NCBI RefSeq assembly: GCF_003116135.1
Contig: NZ_PDOA01000006.1
Span: forward strand, 182,299-246,298
Direction of reading: 5' to 3'
Origin: Teichococcus aestuarii
Lineage (GTDB): Bacteria; Pseudomonadota; Alphaproteobacteria; Acetobacterales; Acetobacteraceae
Length of the DNA stretch: 64,000 bases
Part shown: one piece after another, positions 45,214-55,131 of the stretch
Position numbering within the stretch: the first letter of the stretch is position 1
Layout: every line of letters starts with the position of its first letter
The notes under the pieces: model-generated
Told to the model about the DNA's origin: nothing
The model's input: only the letters and a program-made list of their open reading frames with translations
The model's database searches: none
Program-made: the position numbers and the translations under genes

Positions 45214-48200
45214 CACACGATCTCCTTCGCGGCGGTGTCCTCGAGCCAGTCCACCTTGTTCATGCGCCGGATGACGATGAACTCGTCGCGGTTGGCGCCG
45301 ACCGTGCCGTAGTAGTTGAAGCCGTAGGATTGGTGCGCATAGCCGCCGATCATGTGCGTCGGCTTCAGCACGGCGCGGGTGACGGAGTTGTGGATGCCGC
45401 CGCGCTGGCCGGTGACCTCGCTGCCCGGCATGTTCACGATCTTCTCCTGGGCATGGTACATCATCACCATCCCCGGATTGACGCGCTGCGAGACCACCGC
45501 CCGCGCCACCAGCGCGCCATTGGCGTTGTAGGCCTCCACCCAGTCATTGTCGGCGATGCCGGCGCGCTGCGCGTCGTCCTCGCTCATCCAGATCACCGGG
45601 CCGCCGCGGTTCAGCGTCAGCATCAGCAGGTTGTCGGAATAGGTGCTGTGGATGCCCCACTTCTGGTGCGGCGTGATGAAGTTCAGCACGATCTCGGTGT
45701 TGCCGTTGCCGTGCCTGCCCTGCACCGGCGCCACGGCCTTGGTGTCTACCGGCGGGCGCCAGGTGACGAGGCTCTCGCCGAAGCCGCGCATCCACAGGTG
45801 GTCCTGGTAGAGCTGCTGGCGCCCCGTCAGCGTCCGCCACGGGATCAGCTCATGGACGTTGGTATAGCCGGCGTTGTAGCAGACCTTCTCGCTCTCCAGC
45901 CCTGACCAGGTGGGGGAGGAGATGATCTTGCGCGGCTGCGCCTGCACGTCGCGGTAGCGGATCTTCTCGTCCTCCTTGGGGAGCGCGAGATGCGCGTGGT
46001 CGCGGCCGGTGAAGCGGCCGAGCGCCTCCCAGGCCTTCACCGCCACTTCGCCATTCGTCTCCGGCGCCAGGCTCAGGATGGCCTCGATGGCGTCGAGATC
46101 GGCGTCGAGCCTGGGCTGGCCGTTCGGCGCGGTGCCGTTCAGCGCGCGCAGGAACTCCACCTCGTGCCGGGTGTCCCAGCCGATGCCCTTGCCGCCATTG
46201 CCGAGCTTCTCCAGCAGCGGGCCCACCGAGGTGAAGCGCTCGTACAGTGCCGGATAGTCGCGCTCGACGACACTGACGGCCGGCATGGTGCGGCCGGGGA
46301 TGGGCGGCACGGCGCCGGTCTTCCAGTCCTGCACTTCATAGGGCTGCGCCAACTCGCCCGCCGTGTCGTGCTGGATCGGCGTCAGCACGACGTCGGTTTC
46401 CTTTCCCAGCACCTCGGGCGCCACCTCGGAGAAGCTGCGGGCGATGCCCTTGTAGATCTCCCAGTCCGAGCGCGCCTCCCAGGCCGGGTCCACCGCCGCG
46501 GAGAGCGGGTGGATGAAGGGGTGCATGTCGGAGGTGTTGAGGTCGTTCTTCTCGTACCAGGTGGCCGTCGGCAGCACGATGTCCGAGTAGACGCAGGTGG
46601 TGGACATGCGGAAGTCCAGCGTCACCAGCAGGTCCAGCTTGCCCTCGGGCGCCTTGTCGTGCCAGCGCACCTCGCGCGGCGTCTCGTGTCCTTCCTCGCC
46701 CAGATCCTTGCCCAGCACGCCATGGCTGGTGCCCAGCAGGTGCTTGAGGAAATACTCGTGCCCCTTGCCGGAGGAGCCCAGCAGGTTGGAGCGCCAGACG
46801 AACATGTTGCGCGGCCAGTTCGCCGGATCATCCGGGTCCTGGCAGGAGAGCTCGAGCTCGCCGGACTGCACGGCCTGCGCCACATAGTCCTTGGGCTCCA
46901 TCCCCGCCGCGCGCGCCCTGGCCGCGATGGTCAGCGGGTTCTGCCGGAGCTGCGGCGCGGAGGGCAGCCAGCCCATCCGCTCGGCGCGGACATTGTAGTC
47001 GATCAGCGCGCCGCTCCAGTCGCCCTCGGGCGCGGTGGGCGAGAGGATCTCGGAGACGCCGAGCGTCTCGTAGCGCCACTGGTCGGTGTGGGCGTAGAAG
47101 AAGGAGGTGGAATTCTGCTGCCGTGGCGGGCGGCTCCAGTCCAGCGCGAAGGCGATCGGCGCCCAGCCGGTCTGCGGCCGCAGCTTCTCCTGCCCGACGT
47201 AATGCGCCCAGCCGCCGCCGGATTGCCCGATGCAGCCGCAGAAGACCAGGAGGTTGATGATCCCCCGGTAGGCCATGTCCATGTGGTACCAGTGGTTCAG
47301 CCCCGCGCCGAGGATGACCATGGAACGACCCTTGGTCTTCTCCGCGTTGGAGGCGAATTCCCGCGCCACATGGATGATCTGGTGCCGCGGCACGCCCGTC
47401 ACGCGCTCCGCCCAGGCGGGGGTGAAGGGCTCGTCCGTGTCGTAGGAATGCGCCACATGGCCGCCGCCGAAGCCGCGGTCCAGCCCGTAGTTGCCGCAGA
47501 GCAGGTCGAAGACGGTGGTGACCAGCGCCTCGCCGTCACGCAGTTGCAGGTTGCGCACGGGGATGTTGCGGACCAGCACGTCCGGGTGCTCGGTCGCCGT
47601 GAAGCCGTTGGTGGCGGCGCCGCCGAAATAGGGGAAGGCGACGCGCGCGGTGGGGCCATGCCCCGCCAGCGTCAGCGCCAGGGTGACATCGGCGCCGCCG
47701 CTCTCGCGGGCTTCCAGGTTCCACTTGCCCTGCTCGCCCCAGCGGAAGCCGATGGAGCCGTTCGGCACCACCGGATTGCCGGCGGCGTCGAAGGCCACCG
47801 TCTTCCAGGCCGGATTGTTCGCCTCGCCCATCCCGTCCACGAAGTCGTCGGCGCGCAGCAGGCGCTCGGCCACGTAGCGGTCGCCCTGCCGCACCAGGCG
47901 CACCAGCATCGGCATGTCGGTGTAGCGGCGGGCGTAATCGTCGAAATAGGGCACGGTGCGGTCGAGGTAGAACTCGCGCAGCATCACATGGCCCATGGCC
48001 AGCGCCAGCGCCGCGTCGGTGCCCTGCTTGGGGTGCAGCCAGAGATCGGCGAACTTCGTGGCCTCGGCGTAGTCGGGCGAGACGACGACGCTCTTGGTGC
48101 CCTTGTAGCGCACCTCGGTGTAGAAATGCGCGTCCGGCGTGCGCGTCTGCGGCACGTTGGAGCCCCAGAGCATCAGGTAGCCGGCATTGTACCAGTCGGC

Positions 48201-48920
48201 GCTCTCCGGCACGTCGGTCTGCTCGCCCCAGGTCATCGGGCTGGCGGGCGGCAGGTCGCAGTACCAGTCGTAGAAGCTCATGCAGACACCGCCGAGCAGC
48301 GACAGGTAGCGCGAGCCCGCGGCGTAGGAGACCATCGACATCGCCGGGATCGGCGAGAAGCCGATCACGCGGTCCGGCCCATAGGTCCTGGCGGTGTAGG
48401 CGTTGGCGGCGGCGATGATCTCGTTGACCTCGTCCCAGCCCGCGCGCACGAAGCCACCGAGGCCGCGCTTCTTCGTGTAGCTCGCGCGCTTCTCCGCATC
48501 CTCCACGATCGAGGCCCAGGCGGCGACGGGGGTGCGGATCGCCCGCGCCTCGCGCCACAGCTTCAGCAGGCGGCCGCGCACCATCGGGTGCTTCACGCGG
48601 TTGGCGGAGTAGAGATACCAGGAATAGCTGGCGCCGCGGGCGCAGCCGCGCGGCTCGTGGTTCGGCAGGTCCGGGCGCGTGCGCGGGTAGTCCGTCTGCT
48701 GCGTCTCCCAGGTGACGATGCCGCCCTTCACGTAGATCTTCCACGAGCAGGAGCCGGTGCAGTTCACCCCATGCGTCGAGCGGACGACTTTGTCGTGCTG
48801 CCAGCGCTTGCGGTAGCCGTCCTCCCAGGCGCGCGGCTCGTTGGTGACCACCCCGTGGCCGTCGGCAAAGGTGTCGACCTGCTTCCGGAAGAAGGTCAGC
48901 CGGTCAAGGAAGTGGCTCAT
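45213..48920 (-). CDS. narG: Respiratory nitrate reductase alpha subunit NarG
   Basis: This 1235-aa catalytic subunit carries bis-MGD molybdenum and one 4Fe-4S cluster (FS0). The N-terminal HGVNCTGSCSW gives H50, C54 and C58 as cluster ligands, and GCARGASYSWYLYSANR has the fourth cysteine. FYDWYCDLPPASPMTWGEQ contains the molybdenum-binding aspartate. Length and order match membrane-bound NarG, including the uncleaved N-terminal segment used for assembly. It reduces nitrate to nitrite in the cytoplasm. It is the first gene of the long nar unit; an FNR-type box is centred about 95 bp upstream with a CATAAC -10 (48980-48985) about 41 bp from its centre, a class II activator arrangement. Confidence 0.97.
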
Positions 48921-49008
48921 CCCTGGATTTCCTGCGGTATGCGGTGCCTCGGGCAGCGAGGACCGCGAAGCGTGCCCAGGTTATGGATGAGCTCAGGCGT
49001 GGCATTCA

Positions 49009-49022
49009 TTGATCTGAGTCAA
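49009..49022. promoter_or_regulatory. FNR/DNR-type box for the narG promoter
   Basis: TTGAT-CTGA-GTCAA matches TTGAT-N4-ATCAA at nine of ten bases. Reading toward narG, a CATAAC hexamer lies at 48985-48980, the spacing expected for activation at about -41.5. This supports low-oxygen or NO-dependent expression of the whole nar unit. Confidence 0.65.
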
Positions 49023-49053
49023 GGAACCGGAGTGATCAAAATGCATAATCGGA

Positions 49054-49067
49054 TTGATACAAATCAC
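49054..49067. promoter_or_regulatory. Second FNR/DNR-type box, for the regulator-narK unit
   Basis: TTGAT-ACAA-ATCAC matches the consensus at nine of ten bases and lies 64 bp before the regulator start at 49131. An activator bound here would place transcription start near 49100, which supports the 49131 start and suggests autoregulation. Confidence 0.6.
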
Positions 49068-49130
49068 GCCAACGAGCCCGACGATCAGCGCTCCGCGGCA
49101 CAGCGAAAGACCTCTTCGGTGGATGCCACG

Positions 49131-49916
49131 ATGCCGTATGACCCTGCGGAGACCGCAGGGGCGGCCCTGTCCGAGAGCGGCACCGAGCCCGCGACGCCCC
49201 GGGAGGCCCTGGCCGCCACGCCCTGGCTGCGCGCCGTGCCGGAGGCGCTCCTGGACCGGCTGGCGAGCCTGGCGATCCTGCATCGGCTGCCGGTCGGCAG
49301 CGTGGTGTTCGAGCAGGCCGAGACGCCGAGCTTCGCGCAGATCCTGATCGGCGGCAGCGTCGAGCTGCTGGGGATCCGCGGCCGCGAGGAGGCCTTTGTC
49401 GAACTGGTCCGTCCGGTCGACCTTCTGCTGCCGGCTGCCGTGCTGAACCGCCAGCCCTACCTGCTGCGGGCCCGCGTGCTCGGCGAGGCGCGCCTGCTGC
49501 TGATCCAGGCCGAGATCTTCCGCGAGGCAGTGGCCTCCGACCACGCCTTCTGCCTGGCTGTGCTGGCCTGCCAGGCGGCGCAGTTCCGCCGCCAGGTGAA
49601 GCTCGCCAAGAATGTGCGGCTGCGCTCGGCCGAGGAGCGGGTCGGCTGCTACCTGCTCCGCCTCGCCGAGGCCACGCCGCCCGGCCAGGCGGCGCGCCTG
49701 CCCACCGAGAAGCGCCTGATCGCCTCCGAGCTCGGCATGACGCGGGAGACCTTCTCCCGCTCCCTCGCCGCGGTGGCCCGCCATGGCCTGCGCGTGGAGG
49801 GAGACCTCCTGCACGCCGAGGACCTCGTGGCGGCCCGCGCCCGCTTCGCCCTCGATCCGCTGATCGACGGCCCCGAAACCCTCCATCCGCTCCTGGCAAG
49901 GGGAGTTCCAAGATGA
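49131..49916 (+). CDS. Crp/Fnr family transcriptional regulator (DNR-like)
   Basis: The 261-aa product has a cyclic-nucleotide-type sensory beta-roll (LPVGSVVFEQAETPSFAQIL onward), a dimer helix, and a C-terminal HTH (EKRLIASELGMTRETFSRSLAAV). The recognition helix ETFSR keeps the E, S and R that read TTGAT half-sites. No N-terminal cysteine cluster exists, so it is not an oxygen-sensing FNR proper; a haem/NO-sensing DNR-like type is more likely. ATG 49131 is chosen from promoter spacing; in-frame ATG 49041 would place a box inside the gene. It overlaps narK as ATGA. Confidence 0.88.
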   Translation: MPYDPAETAGAALSESGTEPATPREALAATPWLRAVPEALLDRLASLAILHRLPVGSVVFEQAETPSFAQILIGGSVELLGIRGREEAFVELVRPVDLLLPAAVLNRQPYLLRARVLGEARLLLIQAEIFREAVASDHAFCLAVLACQAAQFRRQVKLAKNVRLRSAEERVGCYLLRLAEATPPGQAARLPTEKRLIASELGMTRETFSRSLAAVARHGLRVEGDLLHAEDLVAARARFALDPLIDGPETLHPLLARGVPR

Positions 49917-52672
49917 CGACCGCTCCGGTCGCCCCGGCCGATCAGGGCCGCGCCCTGTGGCTGTCCACCTTCGCCTTCACGGTCTGCTTCGCCGTGTGGA
50001 CGATCTTCGCCATCATCGGCATCCAGATCCAGAAGGATCTGGGCCTGACCGACACGCAGTTCGGCCTGCTGGTCGGCACGCCGATCCTGGTCGGCTCGCT
50101 GATCCGCCTCATCCTCGGCGTCTGGGCCGATCAGTATGGCGGGCGGGTGGTCTTCACCCTCACCATGCTCTCGGCCGCCGCGATGACGGTGCTGCTGACC
50201 TTCGCCTACGACTACCCGACCTTCCTGCTGGCCGCGCTCGGCGTCGGCCTCTCGGGCGGCAGCTTCTCGGTCGGCGTGGCCTATGTGGCCAAGTGGTTCC
50301 CGAAGGAGAAGCAGGGCACCGCGCTCGGCATCTTCGGTGCCGGCAATGTCGGCGCGGCGGTGACGAAGTTCGCCGCCCCCAGCGTCATGGTGGCCTATGG
50401 CTGGCAGAGCGTGGCGCTGATCTGGGCGGCGGCGCTCGCCGTCACGGCGGTGCTGTTCTTCCTGCTCACCCGCGACGACCCCGATCTGGAGCGCCGCCGC
50501 GCGGCGGGCGCCCGCCCGGAATCCCTGGCCGCGATGCTGGCGCCGATGGCCAATGTCCAGGTCTGGCGCTTCTCGCTCTACTACTTCTTCGTCTTCGGCG
50601 GCTTCGTCGCCCTGGCGCTGTGGCTGCCGCGCTACCTGATCGGCGTCTACGGGCTGGACATCAAGACCGCCGGCATGATCGGCGCCGTCTACTCCATCCC
50701 CGCCTCGGTGTTCCGCGCCTATGGCGGCCACCTGTCGGACCGCTATGGCGCGCGGCGGGTGATGTACTGGTCGCTCCTTGTCGGCGTCGCCTGCGCCTTC
50801 ATCCTCTCCTACCCGCCCGCGCACTATGTCATCCAGGGCATCCGCGGCCCGGTGGCGTTCTCGGCCCGCCTCGGCATCGTGGGCTTCATGGTGGTGGCCT
50901 TCGTGCTCGGCTTCTTCATGAGCCTGGGCAAGGCCGCCGTCTACAAGCACATCCCCATCTACTACCCGGACCGCGTGGGCGCGGTGGGCGGCATGGTCGG
51001 GCTGGTGGGCGGGCTGGGCGGCTTCCTGTTGCCGATCGCCTTCGGCCTGCTGAACGACCTCACCGGCATCTGGCAGAGCTGCTTCTGGCTGCTCTTCCTC
51101 GTCGTCGCCTCGGCCCTGCTCTGGATGCACCTGGCCATCCGCCGGATGGAGCAGGCCGCCGCCGAGGCCGGGCTGCCCGCCCGCGCCCTGCCGGAGCTGC
51201 CCGAGATGCAGTCCCTCCATGGCCCAGCCCAGCAGGGCGCGCTGGCCGCGAGCGGCGCCATCCGTGACTGGCGGCCGGAAGACGCCGATTTCTGGGCTGC
51301 CAACGGCCGCCGCATCGCGCGCCGCAACCTGTGGATCTCGGTGCCCTGCCTACTGCTCTCCTTCGCGGTGTGGATGGTGTGGTCCGTGGTGGTGGCCAAG
51401 CTGCCCGCCATCGGCTTCGCCTTCAGCAACGAGCAGCTCTTCTGGCTGGCCGCGCTGCCCGGCCTCTCGGGCGCCACGCTGCGCGTCTTCTATTCCTTCA
51501 TGCCCGCCATGTTCGGCGGCCGGCTGTGGACGACGCTGACCACCTGGTCGCTCGCCCTGCCGGCGCTCGGCATGGGCTTCGCGGTGCAGGAGCCCTCCAC
51601 CCCCTACTGGATCTTCCTGGCCCTGGCGCTGCTCTGCGGCCTGGGCGGCGGCAACTTCGCCTCCTCCATGGCCAACATCTCCTTCTTCTTCCCCAAGGCG
51701 GAGAAGGGCAACGCGCTGGCCATCAATGCCGGGCTCGGCAATCTCGGCGTCAGTGTGGTGCAGTTCGTGGTGCCGCTGGTCATCACCACGGGCGTCTTCG
51801 GCTGGCTGGGCGGCGCGCCGCAGGCCGCCCTCGCGGGCGGCGCGCAGGCCTCGCTGTGGCTGCAGAATGCGGGCTTCGTCTTCGTCCCCTTCATCGTGGC
51901 CAGCGCCATCGCCGCCTGGTTCGGCATGGACGACATCGCCACGATGAAGGCTTCCTTCGCCGACCAGTCGGTCATCTTCCGCCGCTTGCACAACTGGATC
52001 ATGTGCTGGCTCTACACCGGCACCTTCGGCTCCTTCATCGGCTTCTCGGCCGCCTTCCCGCTGCTGACGAAGATCCTCTTCCCCGAGGTCAACGCCCTCT
52101 CCTACGCCTTCCTTGGCCCGCTGGTCGGCGCCCTGGCGCGCGCGGCGGCGGGGCGGCTGACGGACCGCGTGGGCGGCGGGCGCATCAGCCTGTGGGTGTT
52201 CGTGGCGATGAGCCTCGGCACGCTCGGCATCCTCTACGCCATCGGCATGAAGGGCAGCACCTCGGCCTTCCCGGCCTTCTTCGGCAGCTTCCTCTTCCTG
52301 TTCGCCGCCAGCGGCGTCGGCAACGCCTCCACCTTCCAGATGATCCCGGCGATCATGCGCAAGGAGGTCGCGCGCCTGAACCCGGGCCGCCCGGCGGCGG
52401 AGCTGGTGAAGCAGGCGGACAAGGAATCGGCGGCGATCATCGGCTTCACCTCGGCCGTGGCCGCCTATGGCGCCTTCTTCATTCCGAAGTCGTTCGGCAG
52501 TTCCATCGCGGCCACCGGCGGGGCGGAGCTGGCCCTCTACGGCTTCCTCGGCTTCTACGTCAGCTGCATCGCCATGACCTGGTGGTTCTACACCCGGCAC
52601 GGCGGCCTGCTGCACGACGTGGAGCGCGGCGGCCGCAAGGCGCCCGTGCCTGCGCCCTCCCCGGCGGAGTAG
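49913..52672 (+). CDS. narK: Fused nitrate/nitrite transporter NarK1-NarK2
   Basis: The 919-aa membrane protein contains two complete MFS transporters joined by a linker near residues 425-465. Each half has the NNP nitrate signature: GLSGGSFSVGVAYVAKWFPKEKQGTALGIFGAGNVG in two blocks in the first, and GLGGGNFASSMANISFFFPKAEKGNALAINAGLGNLG likewise in the second. Paracoccus-type fusions work as a proton-coupled nitrate importer (NarK1) and a nitrate/nitrite antiporter (NarK2). It supplies nitrate to the cytosolic NarG site and removes nitrite. The 24-helix fusion is intact with no frameshift. Confidence 0.95.
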   Translation: MTTAPVAPADQGRALWLSTFAFTVCFAVWTIFAIIGIQIQKDLGLTDTQFGLLVGTPILVGSLIRLILGVWADQYGGRVVFTLTMLSAAAMTVLLTFAYDYPTFLLAALGVGLSGGSFSVGVAYVAKWFPKEKQGTALGIFGAGNVGAAVTKFAAPSVMVAYGWQSVALIWAAALAVTAVLFFLLTRDDPDLERRRAAGARPESLAAMLAPMANVQVWRFSLYYFFVFGGFVALALWLPRYLIGVYGLDIKTAGMIGAVYSIPASVFRAYGGHLSDRYGARRVMYWSLLVGVACAFILSYPPAHYVIQGIRGPVAFSARLGIVGFMVVAFVLGFFMSLGKAAVYKHIPIYYPDRVGAVGGMVGLVGGLGGFLLPIAFGLLNDLTGIWQSCFWLLFLVVASALLWMHLAIRRMEQAAAEAGLPARALPELPEMQSLHGPAQQGALAASGAIRDWRPEDADFWAANGRRIARRNLWISVPCLLLSFAVWMVWSVVVAKLPAIGFAFSNEQLFWLAALPGLSGATLRVFYSFMPAMFGGRLWTTLTTWSLALPALGMGFAVQEPSTPYWIFLALALLCGLGGGNFASSMANISFFFPKAEKGNALAINAGLGNLGVSVVQFVVPLVITTGVFGWLGGAPQAALAGGAQASLWLQNAGFVFVPFIVASAIAAWFGMDDIATMKASFADQSVIFRRLHNWIMCWLYTGTFGSFIGFSAAFPLLTKILFPEVNALSYAFLGPLVGALARAAAGRLTDRVGGGRISLWVFVAMSLGTLGILYAIGMKGSTSAFPAFFGSFLFLFAASGVGNASTFQMIPAIMRKEVARLNPGRPAAELVKQADKESAAIIGFTSAVAAYGAFFIPKSFGSSIAATGGAELALYGFLGFYVSCIAMTWWFYTRHGGLLHDVERGGRKAPVPAPSPAE

Positions 52673-52802
52673 GCACGCCCGCGCGGGAGGATGGCGCCAC
52701 GCCTCTCCCACCAAGGGAACATCGCGCCGGCGGGACATCGCAGCCGCCGGCGCCGCGTCAGCCAGAACCGGCCCCTTCCGGGGCCTCCAGGAGAGCCGCC
52801 CG

Positions 52803-53474
52803 ATGAGCGCTTCCACTGCTTCCGTCTTCGGCCCGCGCAGCGTCGCCGAGATCGCCGCCGCCCTGCCGGGCGCGACGGCCGTGTTCCGCCGCCACAAGCT
52901 GGATTTCTGCTGTGGCGGGCAGGCTCCGCTCGCCGAGGCGGCGGCACGGCGTGGCGTCGACCTCGCCACGGTGGAGGGCGAGCTTGCCGCCCTCCTCCCC
53001 GATGCCGCCGCCGCCACGGTGCCGCAGGAGACGGGCGCGCTGATCACCCTGATCGAGCAGCGCTACCACGCGACGCACCGGCGCGAATTGCCGGAGCTGG
53101 TCCGCCTAGCACGCCGGGTCGAGGCGGTGCATGGCGAGCATCCCCTCGCGCCGCGCGGCCTGGCCGATCTGCTGGAGCGGATGGCCGCCGAGCTCGAAGA
53201 CCACATGCAGAAGGAGGAGCGGATCCTCTTCCCGCTGATGCGCCAGGGCGGCCACCCGATGATCGGCCAGCCGATCAGCGTCATGCGCGCCGAGCACGAT
53301 GACCATGGCGGGCATCTGCAGGCGCTGGAGGGGCTGACGCAGAGCGGCGTTCCGCCGGAGGGCGCCTGCAACACCTGGCGCGCCCTCTACGCCGGCACGC
53401 GCAAATTCGCCGACGACCTGATGGAGCACGTCCATCTGGAGAACAACGTGCTGTTCCCGCGCTTCTCGGCCTGA
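52803..53474 (+). CDS. ric: Iron-sulfur cluster repair di-iron protein Ric (YtfE/ScdA)
   Basis: This 223-aa protein has an N-terminal DUF542 part with KLDFCCGGQ (C36, C37) and a hemerythrin-like di-iron domain with YHATHRRELPELV, HMQKEERILFPLM, EHDDHGGHL and HVHLENNVLFPRF supplying histidine and glutamate ligands. Ric proteins donate iron to rebuild Fe-S clusters damaged by NO or oxidants. It lies 130 bp after narK and 6 bp before mogA on the same strand, consistent with repairing NarGH and other clusters during nitrate respiration. Confidence 0.94.
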   Translation: MSASTASVFGPRSVAEIAAALPGATAVFRRHKLDFCCGGQAPLAEAAARRGVDLATVEGELAALLPDAAAATVPQETGALITLIEQRYHATHRRELPELVRLARRVEAVHGEHPLAPRGLADLLERMAAELEDHMQKEERILFPLMRQGGHPMIGQPISVMRAEHDDHGGHLQALEGLTQSGVPPEGACNTWRALYAGTRKFADDLMEHVHLENNVLFPRFSA

Positions 53475-53480
53475 CCCGCC

Positions 53481-54017
53481 ATGCCGGCCCCCGTCCCGAT
53501 CGGCATCGTCACCGTCTCCGACCGCGCCAGCCAGGGCGTGTATGCGGATGCGGGCGGTCCCGCCATCCACGCGGTTCTGGCGCGCATCCTGGCCACGCCC
53601 TGGCGCGCCGCCGCGCGGCTGGTGCCGGATGAGCAGCCGCAGATCATGTCGGCGCTGACGGCGCTGGCCGACCGGGAGCGATGCCCCCTGATCATCACCA
53701 CCGGCGGCACGGGGCCGGCCCCGCGCGATGTCACGCCCGAGGCGACGGAGGCGGTCTGTGACCGCCTCCTGCCCGGCTTCGGGGAGCTGATGCGCGCCGT
53801 CTCGCTGCGTGCCGTGCCGACCGCCATCCTGTCGCGCCAGGCCGCCGGCACGCGGGGGCGCAGCCTGATCGTGAACCTCCCGGGCAAGCCTTCGGCCATC
53901 GCCGAATGCCTGGAGGCGGTCTTCCCTGCCATCCCCTACTGCATCGACCTGATCGGCGGCCCCCGGCTGGAGACCGACCCTGCCATCTGCAAGGCCTTCC
54001 GCCCGCAAGGCGCCTGA
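53481..54017 (+). CDS. mogA: Molybdopterin adenylyltransferase MogA
   Basis: The 178-aa product follows MogA: GIVTVSDRASQGVYADAGGP at the start, LVPDEQPQIMSALTALAD, the MPT-binding TTGGTGPAPRDVTPEAT, and NLPGKPSAIAECLEAVFPA. It adenylates molybdopterin, the step before MoeA inserts molybdenum. ATG 53481 is 6 bp after ric. Together with moeA and mobB on the opposite strand, it gives most of the late Moco pathway. A strong stem-loop follows the stop. Confidence 0.94.
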   Translation: MPAPVPIGIVTVSDRASQGVYADAGGPAIHAVLARILATPWRAAARLVPDEQPQIMSALTALADRERCPLIITTGGTGPAPRDVTPEATEAVCDRLLPGFGELMRAVSLRAVPTAILSRQAAGTRGRSLIVNLPGKPSAIAECLEAVFPAIPYCIDLIGGPRLETDPAICKAFRPQGA

Positions 54018-54023
54018 AGGACG

Positions 54024-54051
54024 TTCCGGCGGCCAGGTCCTGGCGCCGGAA
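54024..54051. terminator. Long stem-loop after mogA (convergent with argP)
   Basis: TTCCGGC plus GCCAG pair with CTGGC plus GCCGGAA, giving a 12-bp stem with one bulged G and a GTC loop, beginning 6 bp after the mogA stop. No clear T-run follows, but its position between convergent genes fits a bidirectional terminator. Confidence 0.45.
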
Positions 54052-54135
54052 GTGCCGGTGTGTGCCAGGGGCCTCTCATGCCTGCCATCGCCTGCCACGG
54101 GCGGGTTCCCGCAAAGCCGGCATCCTTTCCCGGCC

Positions 54136-55059
54136 TCAGCCTGCGCCTGCCTGTCCTTCCCGGAGATTCGCCCTCGCCGCGGCCATGACCTCTCCGGACA
54201 GCAAGTCGAGGAGCCGTGCGCCGATCCGGGCCGCCTGCCAGTGCAGCGCGACGCCGAGCCGGCGTTCCGGCACCAGCTCGACCAGGCGGCCGGAGCCCAG
54301 ATGGTCCGCGACGAGAGGCAGCGGGTTCATGCCCCAGCCCAGCCCGGCGAGCGCGCCATCCACGAAGCCCTGCGTGGACGGCACCCAATGCACCGGCGCA
54401 TCCAGCGCGGCGGCGCCGAGGATCTCGCCTGCCCAGCGTGCCTGCAGGCCGTCCCGCCGGTCGAAGCGCAGCATCGGTGCCCGCGTGATCGCCTCGGCGT
54501 CCACGCCGCGCGGGAAGTGGCGGCGGACGAAATCCGGGCTGGCCGTCGCCGCATAGCGCAAGGCGCCGAGCGCGACGGTGCGGCAGCCCTGCACGGGGGC
54601 GGGATCGGTCGTCACCGCCGCCAGCACCTCGCCGGAGCGCAGGCGGCCGGCCGTGTGCTCCTCGTCGTCCAGCACGAGGTCGAGCAGCGCTCCGGTCCGC
54701 TCCGCGAAGCGCGCCGCGGCCGGCAGGAACCAGCTTCCGAGGCTGTCGGCATTCACGGCGATGCGCAGCGTGACCCGGCTTTCACTCCGCTCGCCCCGCC
54801 CGGCGATGCCGGGGAGCTGCGCGGCCAGCTCGCCTTCCAGCAGCCGGACCCGCTCGGCATGCGCGCAGAGCTTCGCCCCGGCCTCGGTCGGTACCGGCGG
54901 TTGACCGCGCATGACGAGCACCGCGCCGAGACGCTCCTCCAGGCCGCGGACGCGCTGCGACACCGCCGAGGGCGTGACGCCCAGGACGGCGGCGGCGCGC
55001 TCGAAGCCGCCTTCGCGCACCACGGCGGCCAAGGCAGCCAGGGACGGATAGTCGAGCAG
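54136..55059 (-). CDS. argP: LysR family regulator ArgP, probable CTG start
   Basis: The 307-aa product matches ArgP/IciA: LDYPSLAALAAVVREGGFERAA at the start, VLGVTPSAVSQRVRGLEERLG as the helix-turn-helix, and the effector domain with NADSLGSWFLPAA and TQGFVDGALAGLGWGMNPL. ArgP senses lysine/arginine and activates the exporter gene, here divergent at 55132. No ATG, GTG or TTG lies near the family's usual start; the only upstream ATG (55242) is inside argO. A CTG at 55059-55057, preceded by GGAG with 6-nt spacing, gives exactly the family start (M-LDYPSL), so I propose CTG initiation. Confidence 0.85.
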   Translation of the reverse strand: MLDYPSLAALAAVVREGGFERAAAVLGVTPSAVSQRVRGLEERLGAVLVMRGQPPVPTEAGAKLCAHAERVRLLEGELAAQLPGIAGRGERSESRVTLRIAVNADSLGSWFLPAAARFAERTGALLDLVLDDEEHTAGRLRSGEVLAAVTTDPAPVQGCRTVALGALRYAATASPDFVRRHFPRGVDAEAITRAPMLRFDRRDGLQARWAGEILGAAALDAPVHWVPSTQGFVDGALAGLGWGMNPLPLVADHLGSGRLVELVPERRLGVALHWQAARIGARLLDLLSGEVMAAARANLREGQAGAG

Positions 55060-55131
55060 GTTTAGCTCCGCTTCATCGAGGTTAGAAAGATGATCTGGCC
55101 TACAGGAAGGCGTGGCGGCAGGAAAGCGCCC

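Noticed and set aside
45990..49130. Very long plus-strand frame across narG running into the Crp/Fnr gene
   Set aside because: It is antisense to a certain narG and contains no domain until the regulator itself; open only because of high third-position GC.
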